From NCBI RefSeq assembly GCF_014650455.1, contig NZ_BMUZ01000008.1, positions 62,001-126,000 of the forward strand: a DNA stretch of 64,000 bases, read 5' to 3'. The notes below the pieces were generated by a model. The model was not told the origin of the DNA. It saw only the letters and a list, made by a program, of their open reading frames with translations, and did no database searches. This document shows, one piece after another, positions 26,218 through 35,529 of the stretch (position 1 is its first letter; each line of letters starts with the position of its first letter). The DNA is from Streptomyces xanthochromogenes. Its GTDB lineage: Bacteria > Actinomycetota > Actinomycetes > Streptomycetales > Streptomycetaceae. Made by a program: the position numbers and the translations under genes.

Positions 26218-27447
26218 TCAGGAGGGCAGGGGGCGGGGAGGGCGCGGGCCGGTGTAGATGCCGCTCGGGCGCATCCTGAGCGGGCGCTCCGCGTACTCCT
26301 CCAGGGCGTGGGCGATCCAACCGGCCGTGCGGGCCACCGCGAACACCGTCTCGCCCGCCTCGGCCGGCATGCCGAACGCGACGCTCATGACGGCGAGCGC
26401 CAGATCGACATTGGCGTGCAGCGCGGTGTGCCGGGCCGTCGTCTCGACGACGTCGCGCGCCGCGGCCAGTGCGTCGGCGGCCTGCGGGATTCTCTCCAGG
26501 AGTGCGAACAGGGCCTGGGCGCGCGGGTCTTCGCCCGGATACAGCCGGTGTCCGAGGCCGGGTACGCGCCGCCCCGAGCGCAGATGGTCCGCGACAACGG
26601 GTGCGGCGCCGCCGCGTTCGAGCACCTCGGCCAGGGTGCGGTGGGCCAGCCCGCTCGCGGCGCCGTGCAGCGGCCCCTCCAGGGCGCCGAGCCCCGCGGA
26701 GACGACGGCGTAGGGGTGGGCCCGGGCGGAGGCCGCGACACGCGCGGCGAGCGTGGAGGCGGCCAGGTCGTGGTCGATGAGCAGGGCGAGTGCTGTGTCC
26801 AGCAGGCGAATTGACGTCTCGTCAGGAATCTGTGGGGTGAGGCGCTGCCACAGCTGCCCGGCCATGCGGCCCTCGCTCCGGTGCCGCTCGCCGGCCGTCG
26901 GGAGGGCGCCGACGAGGGTGGGGATCAGCATGCGGGCGCAGCCGAGCACCGCCGCGGGGTCGAGGTCGAAGCGGAGCGGATCGGCTGCCGAGACCGCCAC
27001 CGCCGCCACCCGGAGCCGGTCCATCGAGCTGCTGTGCACGGGCAGTGCGTGCGCGGCGAGCCGGGCCGCGTCGAGGAACCGCTGCGGTGCCGTGAAGCGT
27101 GGGCTGCGGCTGAATTCCCCGGTCCACACCCACTCCACGACCTCCTCGAAGCCGTGGGCGGTGGCGAGCTCGACCGCGTCGACGCCGCGAAAGTAGTAGC
27201 GGTCCCTGTCGATCAGGGTGATGGCGGTGCGGAAGGACAGTTCGCCCGTGGATGCGGCGGCCGGCTCCCGGCGGGCGCCGCGCCGGGCGAGGGCGTCGAC
27301 CTCCCGGGCATCGAAGGTGGAGCCCCGGCCGCCCGGGGCGCGCTCACTGCTCAGCTGGCCGCGGCTGACGTAGGCGTAGACCGTCTCGGGCTTCACGCCG
27401 AGTCGCTCCGCCGCCTCGCGGGTGGTGAGCCGTGCCTGATCCGTCAT
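26218..27447 (-). CDS. Citrate synthase-like protein with N-terminal helix-turn-helix
   Basis: This is a 409-residue protein. Residues about 5-55 form an excisionase/MerR-type winged helix (RLTTREAAERLGVKPETVYA then FDAREVDALAR). The rest is a citrate synthase fold: FRTAITLIDRDRYYFRGVDA, the His of GPLHGAASG, the His of GLGHRLYPGEDPR and the Asp of HANVDLALAVMS, so catalytic residues appear kept. ATG 27447 gives the HTH its expected start; the open frame upstream runs through the promoter. It is divergent from the citrate synthase at 27567. It may both make citrate/methylcitrate and bind DNA, or use the domain only as a regulator of its neighbour; this is inference. Confidence 0.85.
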   Translation of the reverse strand: MTDQARLTTREAAERLGVKPETVYAYVSRGQLSSERAPGGRGSTFDAREVDALARRGARREPAAASTGELSFRTAITLIDRDRYYFRGVDAVELATAHGFEEVVEWVWTGEFSRSPRFTAPQRFLDAARLAAHALPVHSSSMDRLRVAAVAVSAADPLRFDLDPAAVLGCARMLIPTLVGALPTAGERHRSEGRMAGQLWQRLTPQIPDETSIRLLDTALALLIDHDLAASTLAARVAASARAHPYAVVSAGLGALEGPLHGAASGLAHRTLAEVLERGGAAPVVADHLRSGRRVPGLGHRLYPGEDPRAQALFALLERIPQAADALAAARDVVETTARHTALHANVDLALAVMSVAFGMPAEAGETVFAVARTAGWIAHALEEYAERPLRMRPSGIYTGPRPPRPLPS

Positions 27448-27487
27448 GGGGTCACCGTATCCAGCACGCCGTCCGCCCCGATCCATA

Positions 27488-27540
27488 TTGATTCGATCAA
27501 CATTGACAGGTTCAAAGTCAATCATAGACAGTCAAGTCAA
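27488..27540. promoter_or_regulatory. AT-rich divergent promoter with palindromes between two citrate synthase genes
   Basis: The 119-base gap has an AT-rich core. It contains the palindrome TTGATTCGATCAA (27488-27500), the inverted repeat ATTGAC-N9-GTCAAT (27502-27522), and further GTCAA copies at 27531 and 27536. The base composition contrasts sharply with the surroundings. Such dense symmetry suggests an operator, possibly for the HTH domain of the divergent citrate synthase. Confidence 0.6.
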
Positions 27541-27566
27541 TATGAGGAACTGAAGGAGGCAGCCAC

Positions 27567-28724
27567 ATGGCCGGCACCATCACCGCCCCCGCCGCGGTAC
27601 CCCGCGGGCTCGCGGGCGTCGTCGTCACGGACACCGAACTCGGCGACGTCCGCGGACGCGAGGGCTTCTACCACTACCGCCAGTACTCGGCCGTCGAGCT
27701 CGCCGAGAGCCGCACCTTCGAGGACGTCTGGCACCTGATGTTCCACGGCGAACTGCCCGACGCCGCGGCCCGCGACGCCTTCACCGCCCGCACCGCCGCG
27801 CTGCGCCACCTGCCCGACGGCGTACGGCAGGCACTCCCCGGCATCGCCCGCGCCGGAGCCCTGTCCGGGCCGCTCGCCGGGCTGCGCACCGCGCTCTCGC
27901 TGCTCGGCGCGGCCAGGGGGTTCCGCCCGGTGTACGACCTGGACGCCACCCGGCGCGCCGAGGACGCGCTGGCCGCGTGCGCCGCCGTGCCCACCCTGCT
28001 CACCGCGCTGCACCGGCTCGGCCAGGGTCTCGAACCCGTCGAGCCCCGCGACGACCTGCCGTACGCCGCCAACTACCTCTACATGCTGACCGGTTGCGAG
28101 GCCGCGCCCGAGCGGGTCCGCGCCGTCGAGCAGTATCTGATCTCCACCGTCGACCACGGCTTCAACGCCTCCACCTTCACCGCCCGCGTCGTCGCCTCCA
28201 CCGGCGCCGACGTCGCGGCCGGCCTGGTGGCCGCGGTCGGCGCGCTCTCCGGGCCGCTGCACGGCGGCGCCCCCAGCCGCGCCCTGGACACCCTGGACGC
28301 GATCGGCACCCCGGACCGCATCGACGGCTGGATTCGCGAACGCGTCCTGGCCGGCGACCGGATCATGGGCTTCGGGCACCCGGTCTACCGCACCGAGGAC
28401 CCCCGCTCCCGCATGCTGCGCGGGATCGCGGAGGGCTTCGGCGGGCCGCTCGTGACCTTCGCCGTCGAGGTGGAGCGCCAGGTCGAGGCGATCCTGGCCG
28501 AGCTCAAGCCGGGCCGTGAGCTGCACACCAACGTGGAGTTCTACGCCGGGGTGGTCATGGAGCTGTGCGGGCTGCCGCGCGAGATGTTCACGCCCACGTT
28601 CTGCGCCGCCCGGGTGGTCGGCTGGAGCGCCAATATCCTGGAGCAGTCGGCGGACTCGAAGATCATTCGTCCGGCGGCCCGCTATGTGGGCCCGCCCCCG
28701 CCGCAGCCCGTACCCGCAGTCTGA
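27567..28724 (+). CDS. Citrate synthase / 2-methylcitrate synthase family protein
   Basis: This is a 385-residue enzyme condensing acetyl-CoA (or propionyl-CoA) with oxaloacetate. Catalytic His residues lie in VDHGFNAST and GFGHPVYRTEDPR. At the third catalytic position the motif is TNVEFYAG, with Glu where the textbook enzyme has Asp. As I recall, Glu is usual in this actinobacterial subfamily. CoA-site residues SADSKIIRPAARYVGP close the protein. ATG 27567 follows GAAGGAGG by seven bases. It is followed 17 bases later by a CobW-type GTPase gene. Confidence 0.9.
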   Translation: MAGTITAPAAVPRGLAGVVVTDTELGDVRGREGFYHYRQYSAVELAESRTFEDVWHLMFHGELPDAAARDAFTARTAALRHLPDGVRQALPGIARAGALSGPLAGLRTALSLLGAARGFRPVYDLDATRRAEDALAACAAVPTLLTALHRLGQGLEPVEPRDDLPYAANYLYMLTGCEAAPERVRAVEQYLISTVDHGFNASTFTARVVASTGADVAAGLVAAVGALSGPLHGGAPSRALDTLDAIGTPDRIDGWIRERVLAGDRIMGFGHPVYRTEDPRSRMLRGIAEGFGGPLVTFAVEVERQVEAILAELKPGRELHTNVEFYAGVVMELCGLPREMFTPTFCAARVVGWSANILEQSADSKIIRPAARYVGPPPPQPVPAV

Positions 28725-28741
28725 GGAAGGCCAGGCCCCAG

Positions 28742-29908
28742 GTGAACAGCCCGAGCAGTCAGATCCCCGTCATCGTCCTCGCGGGCTTCCTCGGCTCGGG
28801 CAAGACCACCCTGCTCAACCATCTGCTGCGGGCCTGCCGCGGCACCCGGATCGGGGCCATCGTCAATGACTTCGGCGCCATCGAGATCGACGCCATGACG
28901 GTGGCCGGCCAGCTCGGCGACTCCACCGTCTCGCTCGGCAACGGCTGTCTGTGCTGCGCGGTGGACGGGAGCGAACTCGACGTCTACCTCGACCGGCTCA
29001 CCCGGCCCGCCGCCCGCCTCGACGTCATCGTCATCGAGGCGAGCGGTCTCGCCGAGCCCCAGGAACTCGTGAAGATGCTGCTCGCCAGCGAGAACCCGCG
29101 CGTCGTGTACGGGGGACTGGTCGAGGTCGTGGACGCGGCGGAGTACGCCGCGACCCGGGACAAGCACCCCGAGATCGAACGGCACCTGGCCGTCGCCGAC
29201 CTGGTGGTGCTCAACAAGGCGGACCGGGTGGACGCGGCGGACCTGGCCCGGCTGCGGGGCTCCCTCGCGACGGCGGCCGCGGTGGTGGAGTCCGCTTACG
29301 GCCGGGTCGACCCGGAGCTGTTCTTCGACCGCCGTCCGGTCACCGAACGGGTCGGCCAGCTCGCCTTCGACGACCTCCTGGACGACCTCACGGCACCGGG
29401 GGGGTGCGCCGAGGGCCACCAGGGCTGCTACGGGCACGACCATCTGCACGCCGGATACGAATCCGTCGCCTTCACCTCGGACGTGCCCCTGGACCCGCGC
29501 CGGCTGATGGCCTTCCTCGACACCCGGCCCGAGGGCCTCTACCGCATCAAAGGCTTCGTCGACTTCGGCGCCGCCGACCGCGGCAACCGCTACGGCCTGC
29601 ACGCGGTCGGCCGTTTCCTGCGCTTCCACCCCGAGCCGTGGCCGCGCGGGCAGCGCCGCCGCACCGACCTCGTCCTCATCGGCGCCGGCATCGACGCGTC
29701 CGCCCTGGAGGCCCAGCTCGCCGGATGCGTGAGCGACCACCCGGACGAGACGCCCGCCGACCACGCGATGTGGGGCGTCCTGCGCTACGTACCCGAGCCC
29801 GAGGACCCGGAGGAGTCCGGGGAGTCCGGGGCGCGGGAAGGGGCCGAGGGAGCCGGGGGAACGGAAGAGCCCGGGGAGTTCGCCGAACTCCCCGGCCCCG
29901 TCGGCTAG
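28742..29908 (+). CDS. CobW/COG0523-family metal-associated GTPase
   Basis: This is a 388-residue G3E GTPase. Walker A GFLGSGKTTLLNHLL is at the N-terminus, the metal-binding CxCC motif is GNGCLCCAVDG, the switch Glu is in VIEASGLAEP, and NKAD gives guanine specificity. A His-containing stretch (CAEGHQGCYGHDHLHAGYE, residues about 220-240) precedes the CobW_C domain. Members insert or deliver zinc, cobalt or nickel. GTG 28742 has AGGAAGG upstream. A Gly/Glu-rich acidic tail of about 40 residues ends the protein. The metal and partner are not evident. Confidence 0.88.
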   Translation: MNSPSSQIPVIVLAGFLGSGKTTLLNHLLRACRGTRIGAIVNDFGAIEIDAMTVAGQLGDSTVSLGNGCLCCAVDGSELDVYLDRLTRPAARLDVIVIEASGLAEPQELVKMLLASENPRVVYGGLVEVVDAAEYAATRDKHPEIERHLAVADLVVLNKADRVDAADLARLRGSLATAAAVVESAYGRVDPELFFDRRPVTERVGQLAFDDLLDDLTAPGGCAEGHQGCYGHDHLHAGYESVAFTSDVPLDPRRLMAFLDTRPEGLYRIKGFVDFGAADRGNRYGLHAVGRFLRFHPEPWPRGQRRRTDLVLIGAGIDASALEAQLAGCVSDHPDETPADHAMWGVLRYVPEPEDPEESGESGAREGAEGAGGTEEPGEFAELPGPVG

Positions 29909-29936
29909 TCGGCGCCCGGCGGCGCCGCTTCCCGCC

Positions 29937-32399
29937 CTACGCGGACGGGCCCGCCAGGACCGCCACGGGGGAGGGCAGCGGGGTGCCCGAGCCGTCGCGG
30001 CGCGGGTCGACCTCCGGCAGCTGCGCCGGGGAGCCGTTGGCCTGGGCCGCGCGGACCGGGGCCGGGCCCGCCCAGGCGAGCACCAGCTTGTCCTCGCCCT
30101 TCAGGAACCGCTGACAGCGCACCCCGCCGGTGGCCCGGCCCTTGCGCGGATACTGGTCGAACGGCGTCAGCTTCGCCGACACCGCGGCGTCGCCGAGCAG
30201 CGTCGCCCCCGAGCCGGCCACCGAGAACACGGCCGCGTCCCCGGCCGGGTCGACCGCCGTGAACGAGATCACCTTGGCGCCGTCGGTCAGCTTGATGCCG
30301 GCCATGCCGCCCGCGGCCCGGCCCTGGGGGCGGACCTGACTCGCCTGGTAGCGCAGGAGCTGGGCGTCGTCGGTGATGAAGACCAGGTCCTCGTCGCCGG
30401 TGCGCAGCTCGGCCGCGCCGACGATCCGGTCGCCGTCCTTGAGGGTGATGACCTCCAACTCGTCCTTGTTCGCCGGGTAGTCGGGCACCACCCGCTTGAC
30501 CACGCCCTGCTCGGTACCGATCGCGAGACCGGGCGAGGACTCGTCGAGCGTGGTCAGGCACACCACCGACTCGTCCGGCTCCAGGGAGGAGAGGAACTCC
30601 GAGATCGGCGCGCCGCCCGACAGGTTGGGCGCGGACGCCGTGTCCGGGAGCTGCGGCAGGTCGATCACCGCGAGCCTGAGCAGCCGTCCGGTGGACGTCA
30701 CCACGCCCACGTCGCCGCGCTGGGTGGCCGGCACCGCCGAGACGATGACGTCGTGCTTGACCCGCTTGTCGTCCTCGCCCGCCACGAACCGCTCGGCGCC
30801 CGCGGTGCGGGCCAGCAGGCCCGTCGAGGAGAGCAGCACCCGGCACGGGTCGTCCGCGACTTCGAGGGCCACGGATGCGATCGGGGAGCCCGCCGATTCG
30901 AGCAGGACCGTGCGCCGGTCGGTGCTGAACTTCTTGGCCACCGCGGCCAGTTCGGCCGAGACCAGCTTGCGCAGCTCGCTGTCCGAGTCCAGGATGCCGG
31001 TCAGCTCGTCGATCTCGCCGGTCAGCCGGTCGCGCTCGCTCTCCAGCTCGATCCGGTCGAACTTGGTGAGGCGGCGCAGCGGGGTGTCCAGGATGTACTG
31101 CGTCTGGATCTCGCTCAGCGAGAAGTGCTCGATGAGCCGCTCCTTCGCCTGCGCCGAGTTGTCACTCGACCGGATGATCCTGATGACCTCGTCGATGTCG
31201 ACCAGGGCGACGAGCAGGCCCTCGACCAGGTGCAGCCGGTCCCGGCGCTTGGTGCGGCGGAACTCGCTGCGCCGACGCACCACGGTGAAGCGGTGGTCGA
31301 GATAGACCTCCAGGAGCTCCTTGAGGCCGAGCGTGAGCGGCTGCCCGTCCACCAGGGCCACGTTGTTGATGCCGAAGGACTCCTCCATCGGTGTCAGCTT
31401 GTAGAGCTGCTCCAGGACGGCCTCCGGGACGAAGCCGTTCTTGATCTCGATGACCAGACGCAGACCGTGCGAACGGTCGGTGAGGTCCTTCACATCGGCG
31501 ATGCCCTGGAGCTTCTTCGAGCCGACCAGGTCCTTGATCTTGGAGATGACCTTCTCCGGGCCGACCGTGAACGGCAGCTCGGTGACGACCAGGCCCTTGC
31601 GGCGCGCCGTGACGTTCTCCACCGAGGCGGTGGCGCGGATCTTGAAGGTGCCGCGGCCCGACTCGTACGCGTCCTTGATGCCGCCCAGGCCCACGATGCG
31701 CCCGCCCGTCGGCAGGTCGGGGCCCGGCACGAAGCGCATCAGCGCCTCCAGGTCCGCCTCCGGGTGCCGGATCAGATGGCGGGCCGCCGCGATGACCTCG
31801 CCCAGGTTGTGCGGCGGCATGTTGGTCGCCATGCCGACCGCGATGCCGGACGAGCCGTTCACCAGCAGGTTGGGGTAGGCGGCCGGAAGGGCCACCGGCT
31901 CCTGCTCCTGGCCGTCGTAGTTCGAGGCGAAGTCGACCGTGTCCTCGTCGATGGACTCGGTCATCAGCGAGGTGGCGTCGGCCATCTTGCACTCGGTGTA
32001 CCGCATGGCGGCCGGCGGGTCGTCGTTGCCGAGCGAGCCGAAGTTGCCGTGGCCGTTGACCAGCGGAAGCCGCATGGAGAACGGCTGGGCCATGCGCACC
32101 AGGGCGTCGTAGATGGAGGCGTCGCCGTGCGGGTGCAGCTTGCCCATCACCTCGCCGACGACCCGGGCGCACTTCACATAGCCCCGGTCGGGGCGCAGGC
32201 CCATCTCGTTCATCTGGTAGACGATGCGGCGCTGGACGGGCTTCATCCCGTCCCGCGCGTCCGGCAGGGCCCGCGAGTAGATCACGGAGTACGCGTACTC
32301 GAGGAAGGAGCCCTGCATCTCGTCGACGACGTCGATGTCGAGGATCCGCTCCTCGAAGTCGTCGGGCGGCGGCGGGGTCTTCGTGCTGCGGCGGGCCAT
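29937..32399 (-). CDS. parC: DNA topoisomerase IV subunit A (ParC-like type IIA topoisomerase)
   Basis: This is an 820-residue type IIA topoisomerase A subunit. It has the N-terminal winged helix SFLEYAYSVIYSRALPDARD, the catalytic Tyr in AAMRYTECKM, and the tower/coiled-coil region with EIQTQYILDTPLRRLT. The C-terminal domain has beta-pinwheel blades (IGTEQGVVKRV, LVFITDDAQLLRYQASQVRP) but I do not see a canonical GyrA box. Together with the Streptomyces context this favours ParC over GyrA. It cuts and reseals both DNA strands to decatenate chromosomes. The partner B subunit lies outside the window. Transcription is toward the CobW gene; the stops converge 28 bases apart. Confidence 0.88.
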   Translation of the reverse strand: MARRSTKTPPPPDDFEERILDIDVVDEMQGSFLEYAYSVIYSRALPDARDGMKPVQRRIVYQMNEMGLRPDRGYVKCARVVGEVMGKLHPHGDASIYDALVRMAQPFSMRLPLVNGHGNFGSLGNDDPPAAMRYTECKMADATSLMTESIDEDTVDFASNYDGQEQEPVALPAAYPNLLVNGSSGIAVGMATNMPPHNLGEVIAAARHLIRHPEADLEALMRFVPGPDLPTGGRIVGLGGIKDAYESGRGTFKIRATASVENVTARRKGLVVTELPFTVGPEKVISKIKDLVGSKKLQGIADVKDLTDRSHGLRLVIEIKNGFVPEAVLEQLYKLTPMEESFGINNVALVDGQPLTLGLKELLEVYLDHRFTVVRRRSEFRRTKRRDRLHLVEGLLVALVDIDEVIRIIRSSDNSAQAKERLIEHFSLSEIQTQYILDTPLRRLTKFDRIELESERDRLTGEIDELTGILDSDSELRKLVSAELAAVAKKFSTDRRTVLLESAGSPIASVALEVADDPCRVLLSSTGLLARTAGAERFVAGEDDKRVKHDVIVSAVPATQRGDVGVVTSTGRLLRLAVIDLPQLPDTASAPNLSGGAPISEFLSSLEPDESVVCLTTLDESSPGLAIGTEQGVVKRVVPDYPANKDELEVITLKDGDRIVGAAELRTGDEDLVFITDDAQLLRYQASQVRPQGRAAGGMAGIKLTDGAKVISFTAVDPAGDAAVFSVAGSGATLLGDAAVSAKLTPFDQYPRKGRATGGVRCQRFLKGEDKLVLAWAGPAPVRAAQANGSPAQLPEVDPRRDGSGTPLPSPVAVLAGPSA

Positions 32400-32601
32400 C
32401 GCGGCTGCTGCTCCTTCACGTACCGGATCGGATCTCTGATGCCGACCATTGTGGACCGTCCCACTGACAACGCCGACCGCGACCCGGGAACTTCGCCAGG
32501 TGCCCGCGCGCTTGCATACAGTGGCAGGACTTCTTTACGCAGGGCTTCCCCCGCCAGTACTTCACACAGCGGTACTGCACATCGCGAACGAAGGGACGTA
32601 C

Positions 32602-33945
32602 ATGCCCATGGGTCACACGGCCACAGCGCAGGCCGGCTCCGGCGGTCTGACAGCGACTGAGCACCGACTGGCCAACGGCCTGCGCGTGGTGCTCTCCGAG
32701 GACCACCTGACCCCGGTCGCAGCGGTGTGCCTCTGGTACGACGTCGGCTCGCGCCACGAGGTCAAGGGCCGCACCGGCCTCGCCCACCTCTTCGAGCACC
32801 TCATGTTCCAGGGCTCCCACCAGGTGCACGGCAACGGGCACTTCGAGCTGGTGCAGGGTGCGGGCGGTTCGCTGAACGGCACCACCAGCTTCGAGCGCAC
32901 CAACTACTTCGAGACCATGCCCGCCCACCAGGTGGAGCTCGCGCTCTGGCTGGAGGCGGACCGCATGGGCTCGCTGCTCGCCGCGCTGGACGAGCAGTCG
33001 ATGGAGAACCAGCGCGACGTCGTCAAGAACGAGCGCCGCCAGCGCTACGACAACGTGCCCTACGGCACCGCCTTCGAGAAGCTGACGGCGCTGGCCTATC
33101 CGGAGGGCCACCCCTACCACCACACGCCGATCGGCTCGATGGCGGACCTGGACGCGGCGACCCTGGAAGACGCCCGGAACTTCTTCCGCACCTACTACGC
33201 GCCCAACAACGCGGTGCTCTCCGTGGTCGGCGACATCGACCCGGCCCAGACGCTGGCCTGGGTGGAGAAGTACTTCGGCTCCATCCCCACCCACGACGGC
33301 AAGCAGCCGCCGCGCGACGGCGCGTTGCCCGACACCATCGGCGGGCAGCTGCGCGAGGTCGTCGAGGAGGACGTCCCGGCGCGCGCCCTGATGGCCGCCT
33401 ACCGGCTGCCCCACGACGGCACCCGCGAGGCGGACGCCGCCGACCTGGCGCTGACCGTCCTCGGCGGCGGCGAGTCCTCCCGGCTGCACAACCGCCTGGT
33501 CCGCCGCGACCGCACCGCGGTGGCCGCGGGCTTCGGCCTGCTGCGCCTGGCCGGCGCCCCCTCGCTCGGCTGGCTCGACGTCAAGACGTCCGGCGGGGTC
33601 GAGGTCCAGGACATCGAGACCGCGGTCGACGAGGAGCTCGCGCGGTTCGCCGCCGAGGGCCCGACCGCGGAGGAGATGGAGCGCGCCCAGGCCCAGTTGG
33701 AGCGCGAATGGCTCGACCGGCTCGGCACCGTGGCCGGCCGCGCCGACGAACTGTGCCGCTACGCCGTCCTGTTCGGCGACCCGCAGCTCGCCCTGACCGC
33801 GGTCGACCGCGTCCTGGACATCACCGCGGACGAGGTCCGGGCGGTCGCCGCGGCGAAGCTGCGCCCCGACAACCGGGCGGTCCTGGTGTACGAGCCCACC
33901 GCGGCACCCGAGGCAGGCAACGAAGAGGAAGAGGCGGGCCAGTGA
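32602..33945 (+). CDS. M16 (pitrilysin/insulinase) zinc peptidase, catalytic subunit
   Basis: This is a 447-residue protein with the inverted zinc motif HLFEH (in GLAHLFEHLMFQGS) and the more distal Glu in MENQRDVVKNERRQR. These are the marks of an active M16B peptidase. ATG 32602 has AAGGGA five bases upstream; ATG 32608 is an alternative. No signal peptide is seen, so it is cytoplasmic. The stop overlaps the next gene by 4 bp. The partner lacks the zinc site, so the two probably form an alpha/beta heterodimer like mitochondrial processing peptidase or similar bacterial pairs. Target peptides are unknown. Confidence 0.9.
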   Translation: MPMGHTATAQAGSGGLTATEHRLANGLRVVLSEDHLTPVAAVCLWYDVGSRHEVKGRTGLAHLFEHLMFQGSHQVHGNGHFELVQGAGGSLNGTTSFERTNYFETMPAHQVELALWLEADRMGSLLAALDEQSMENQRDVVKNERRQRYDNVPYGTAFEKLTALAYPEGHPYHHTPIGSMADLDAATLEDARNFFRTYYAPNNAVLSVVGDIDPAQTLAWVEKYFGSIPTHDGKQPPRDGALPDTIGGQLREVVEEDVPARALMAAYRLPHDGTREADAADLALTVLGGGESSRLHNRLVRRDRTAVAAGFGLLRLAGAPSLGWLDVKTSGGVEVQDIETAVDEELARFAAEGPTAEEMERAQAQLEREWLDRLGTVAGRADELCRYAVLFGDPQLALTAVDRVLDITADEVRAVAAAKLRPDNRAVLVYEPTAAPEAGNEEEEAGQ

Positions 33946-35327
33946 CGGACGCTGTCGTGACCATGGAGTTCCACCCGCAGCCGACCGCGGGCCCCGCGAC
34001 CCCGTGGGCCTTCCCGGCCCCCGAGCGCGGCACGCTCGCCAACGGCATGACCGTGCTGCGCTGCCACCGGCCGGGCCAGCAGGTCGTCGCCGTCGAGGTG
34101 TTCCTCGCGGCCCCGCTCGACGCCGAGCCCGAGGGCCTGGACGGCGTCGCCACCATCATGGCGCGCGCCCTGACCGAGGGCACCGACAAGCACTCGGCCG
34201 AGGAGTTCGCCGCCGAGCTGGAGCGCTGCGGCGCCACGCTCGACGCGCACGCCGACCACCCGGGCCTGCGGGTCTCCCTCGAAGTGCCGGTCTCGCGGCT
34301 GCCGAAGGCGCTCTCGCTGCTCGCCGAGGCGCTGCGGGCCCCCGCGTTCGCCGACTCCGAGATCGAGCGTCTGGTGCGCAACCGCCTCGACGAGATCCCG
34401 CACGAGCAGGCCAACCCGGCCCGCCGCGCGGCCAAGCAGCTCTCCAAGGAGCTCTTCCCGGCCGCCGCGCGCATGTCCCGGCCGCGCCAGGGCACCGAGG
34501 AGACCGTCGCCGCCATCGACGCGGCCGCGGTGCGCGCCTTCTACGAGGCGTACGTGCGCCCCTCGACCACCGTCACCGTGGTCGTCGGCGACCTCGCGAG
34601 CACCGACCTCGACGCGATCCTCGCGGACACCCTGGGCGACTGGACCGGCGACACCGCCGAGCCCCGCCCGGTCCCGCCGATCACCGCCGACGACACCGGC
34701 CGGGTCGTCATCGTGGACCGGCCCGGCGCGGTCCAGACGCAGCTGCTCATCGGCCGCATCGGCCCCGACCGCCACGACCGGGTCTGGGCGGCCCAGGTGC
34801 TCGGCACGTACTGCCTGGGCGGCACCCTGACCTCGCGCCTGGACCGCGTGCTGCGCGAGGAGAAGGGCTACACCTACGGGGTGCGGTCCTTCGGCCAGGT
34901 GCTGCGCTCGGGTCCGGACGGCGGTGCCGCGATGCTCGCCATCAGCGGCTCGGTCGACACCCCGAACACCGGGCCGGCCCTGGACGACCTGTGGAAGGTG
35001 CTGCGCAAGCTCGCGGCGGAGGGACTCACGGACGCCGAGCGCGAGACGGCCGTGCAGAACCTGGTGGGCGTCGCGCCGCTCAAGTACGAGACCGCGGCGG
35101 CCGTCGCCGGGACGCTCGCCGACCAGGTCGAGCAGTTCCTCCCGGACGACTACCAGGCCCAGTTGTACGCCCAGCTCGCGGACACCGGCACCGTGGAGGC
35201 GACGGCGGCCGTCGTCAACGCCTTCCCGGCCGACCGGCTCGTCACGGTCCTGGTCGGCGACGCCGCGCAGATCGCGGAGCCGGTCAGGGCGCTCGGCATC
35301 GGTGAAGTCACCGTCGTCACGGGCTGA
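33942..35327 (+). CDS. M16 peptidase-like partner subunit lacking the zinc site
   Basis: This is a 461-residue M16 fold protein. Where the catalytic partner has HxxEH, this one reads DGVATIMARALTEG, so it cannot bind zinc. It keeps the C-terminal substrate-binding motif LREEKGYTYGVRSF with the Arg/Tyr pair typical of the non-catalytic half. GTG 33942 overlaps the stop of the catalytic gene (GTGA). The pair forms one functional unit by analogy to known dimeric M16B peptidases. Confidence 0.9.
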   Translation: MTDAVVTMEFHPQPTAGPATPWAFPAPERGTLANGMTVLRCHRPGQQVVAVEVFLAAPLDAEPEGLDGVATIMARALTEGTDKHSAEEFAAELERCGATLDAHADHPGLRVSLEVPVSRLPKALSLLAEALRAPAFADSEIERLVRNRLDEIPHEQANPARRAAKQLSKELFPAAARMSRPRQGTEETVAAIDAAAVRAFYEAYVRPSTTVTVVVGDLASTDLDAILADTLGDWTGDTAEPRPVPPITADDTGRVVIVDRPGAVQTQLLIGRIGPDRHDRVWAAQVLGTYCLGGTLTSRLDRVLREEKGYTYGVRSFGQVLRSGPDGGAAMLAISGSVDTPNTGPALDDLWKVLRKLAAEGLTDAERETAVQNLVGVAPLKYETAAAVAGTLADQVEQFLPDDYQAQLYAQLADTGTVEATAAVVNAFPADRLVTVLVGDAAQIAEPVRALGIGEVTVVTG

Positions 35328-35372
35328 TTGAGGCCCCGGACCCGCCGGGCGGGCCCGGGACGGGTGGGACGC

Positions 35373-35410
35373 GGAGGACCCCGGAGGCGCACGAGCCGCC
35401 GGGGTCCTCC
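35373..35410 (+). terminator. Hairpin terminator after the M16 pair
   Basis: Perfect 12-bp stem GGAGGACCCCGG / CCGGGGTCCTCC with a 14-base loop, 45 bases after the stop. Confidence 0.75.
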
Positions 35411-35529
35411 CGTATGTCCGGTTTATTGGGGAGGTTGCCTGTCTGTCATGTGGCGTGCGCTACAAAATCCTGTGTGTGTTTGGTGATTGAAAGACGGTCC
35501 GTTTAGCGTCGGTCCCGCTGTCCGTCACC

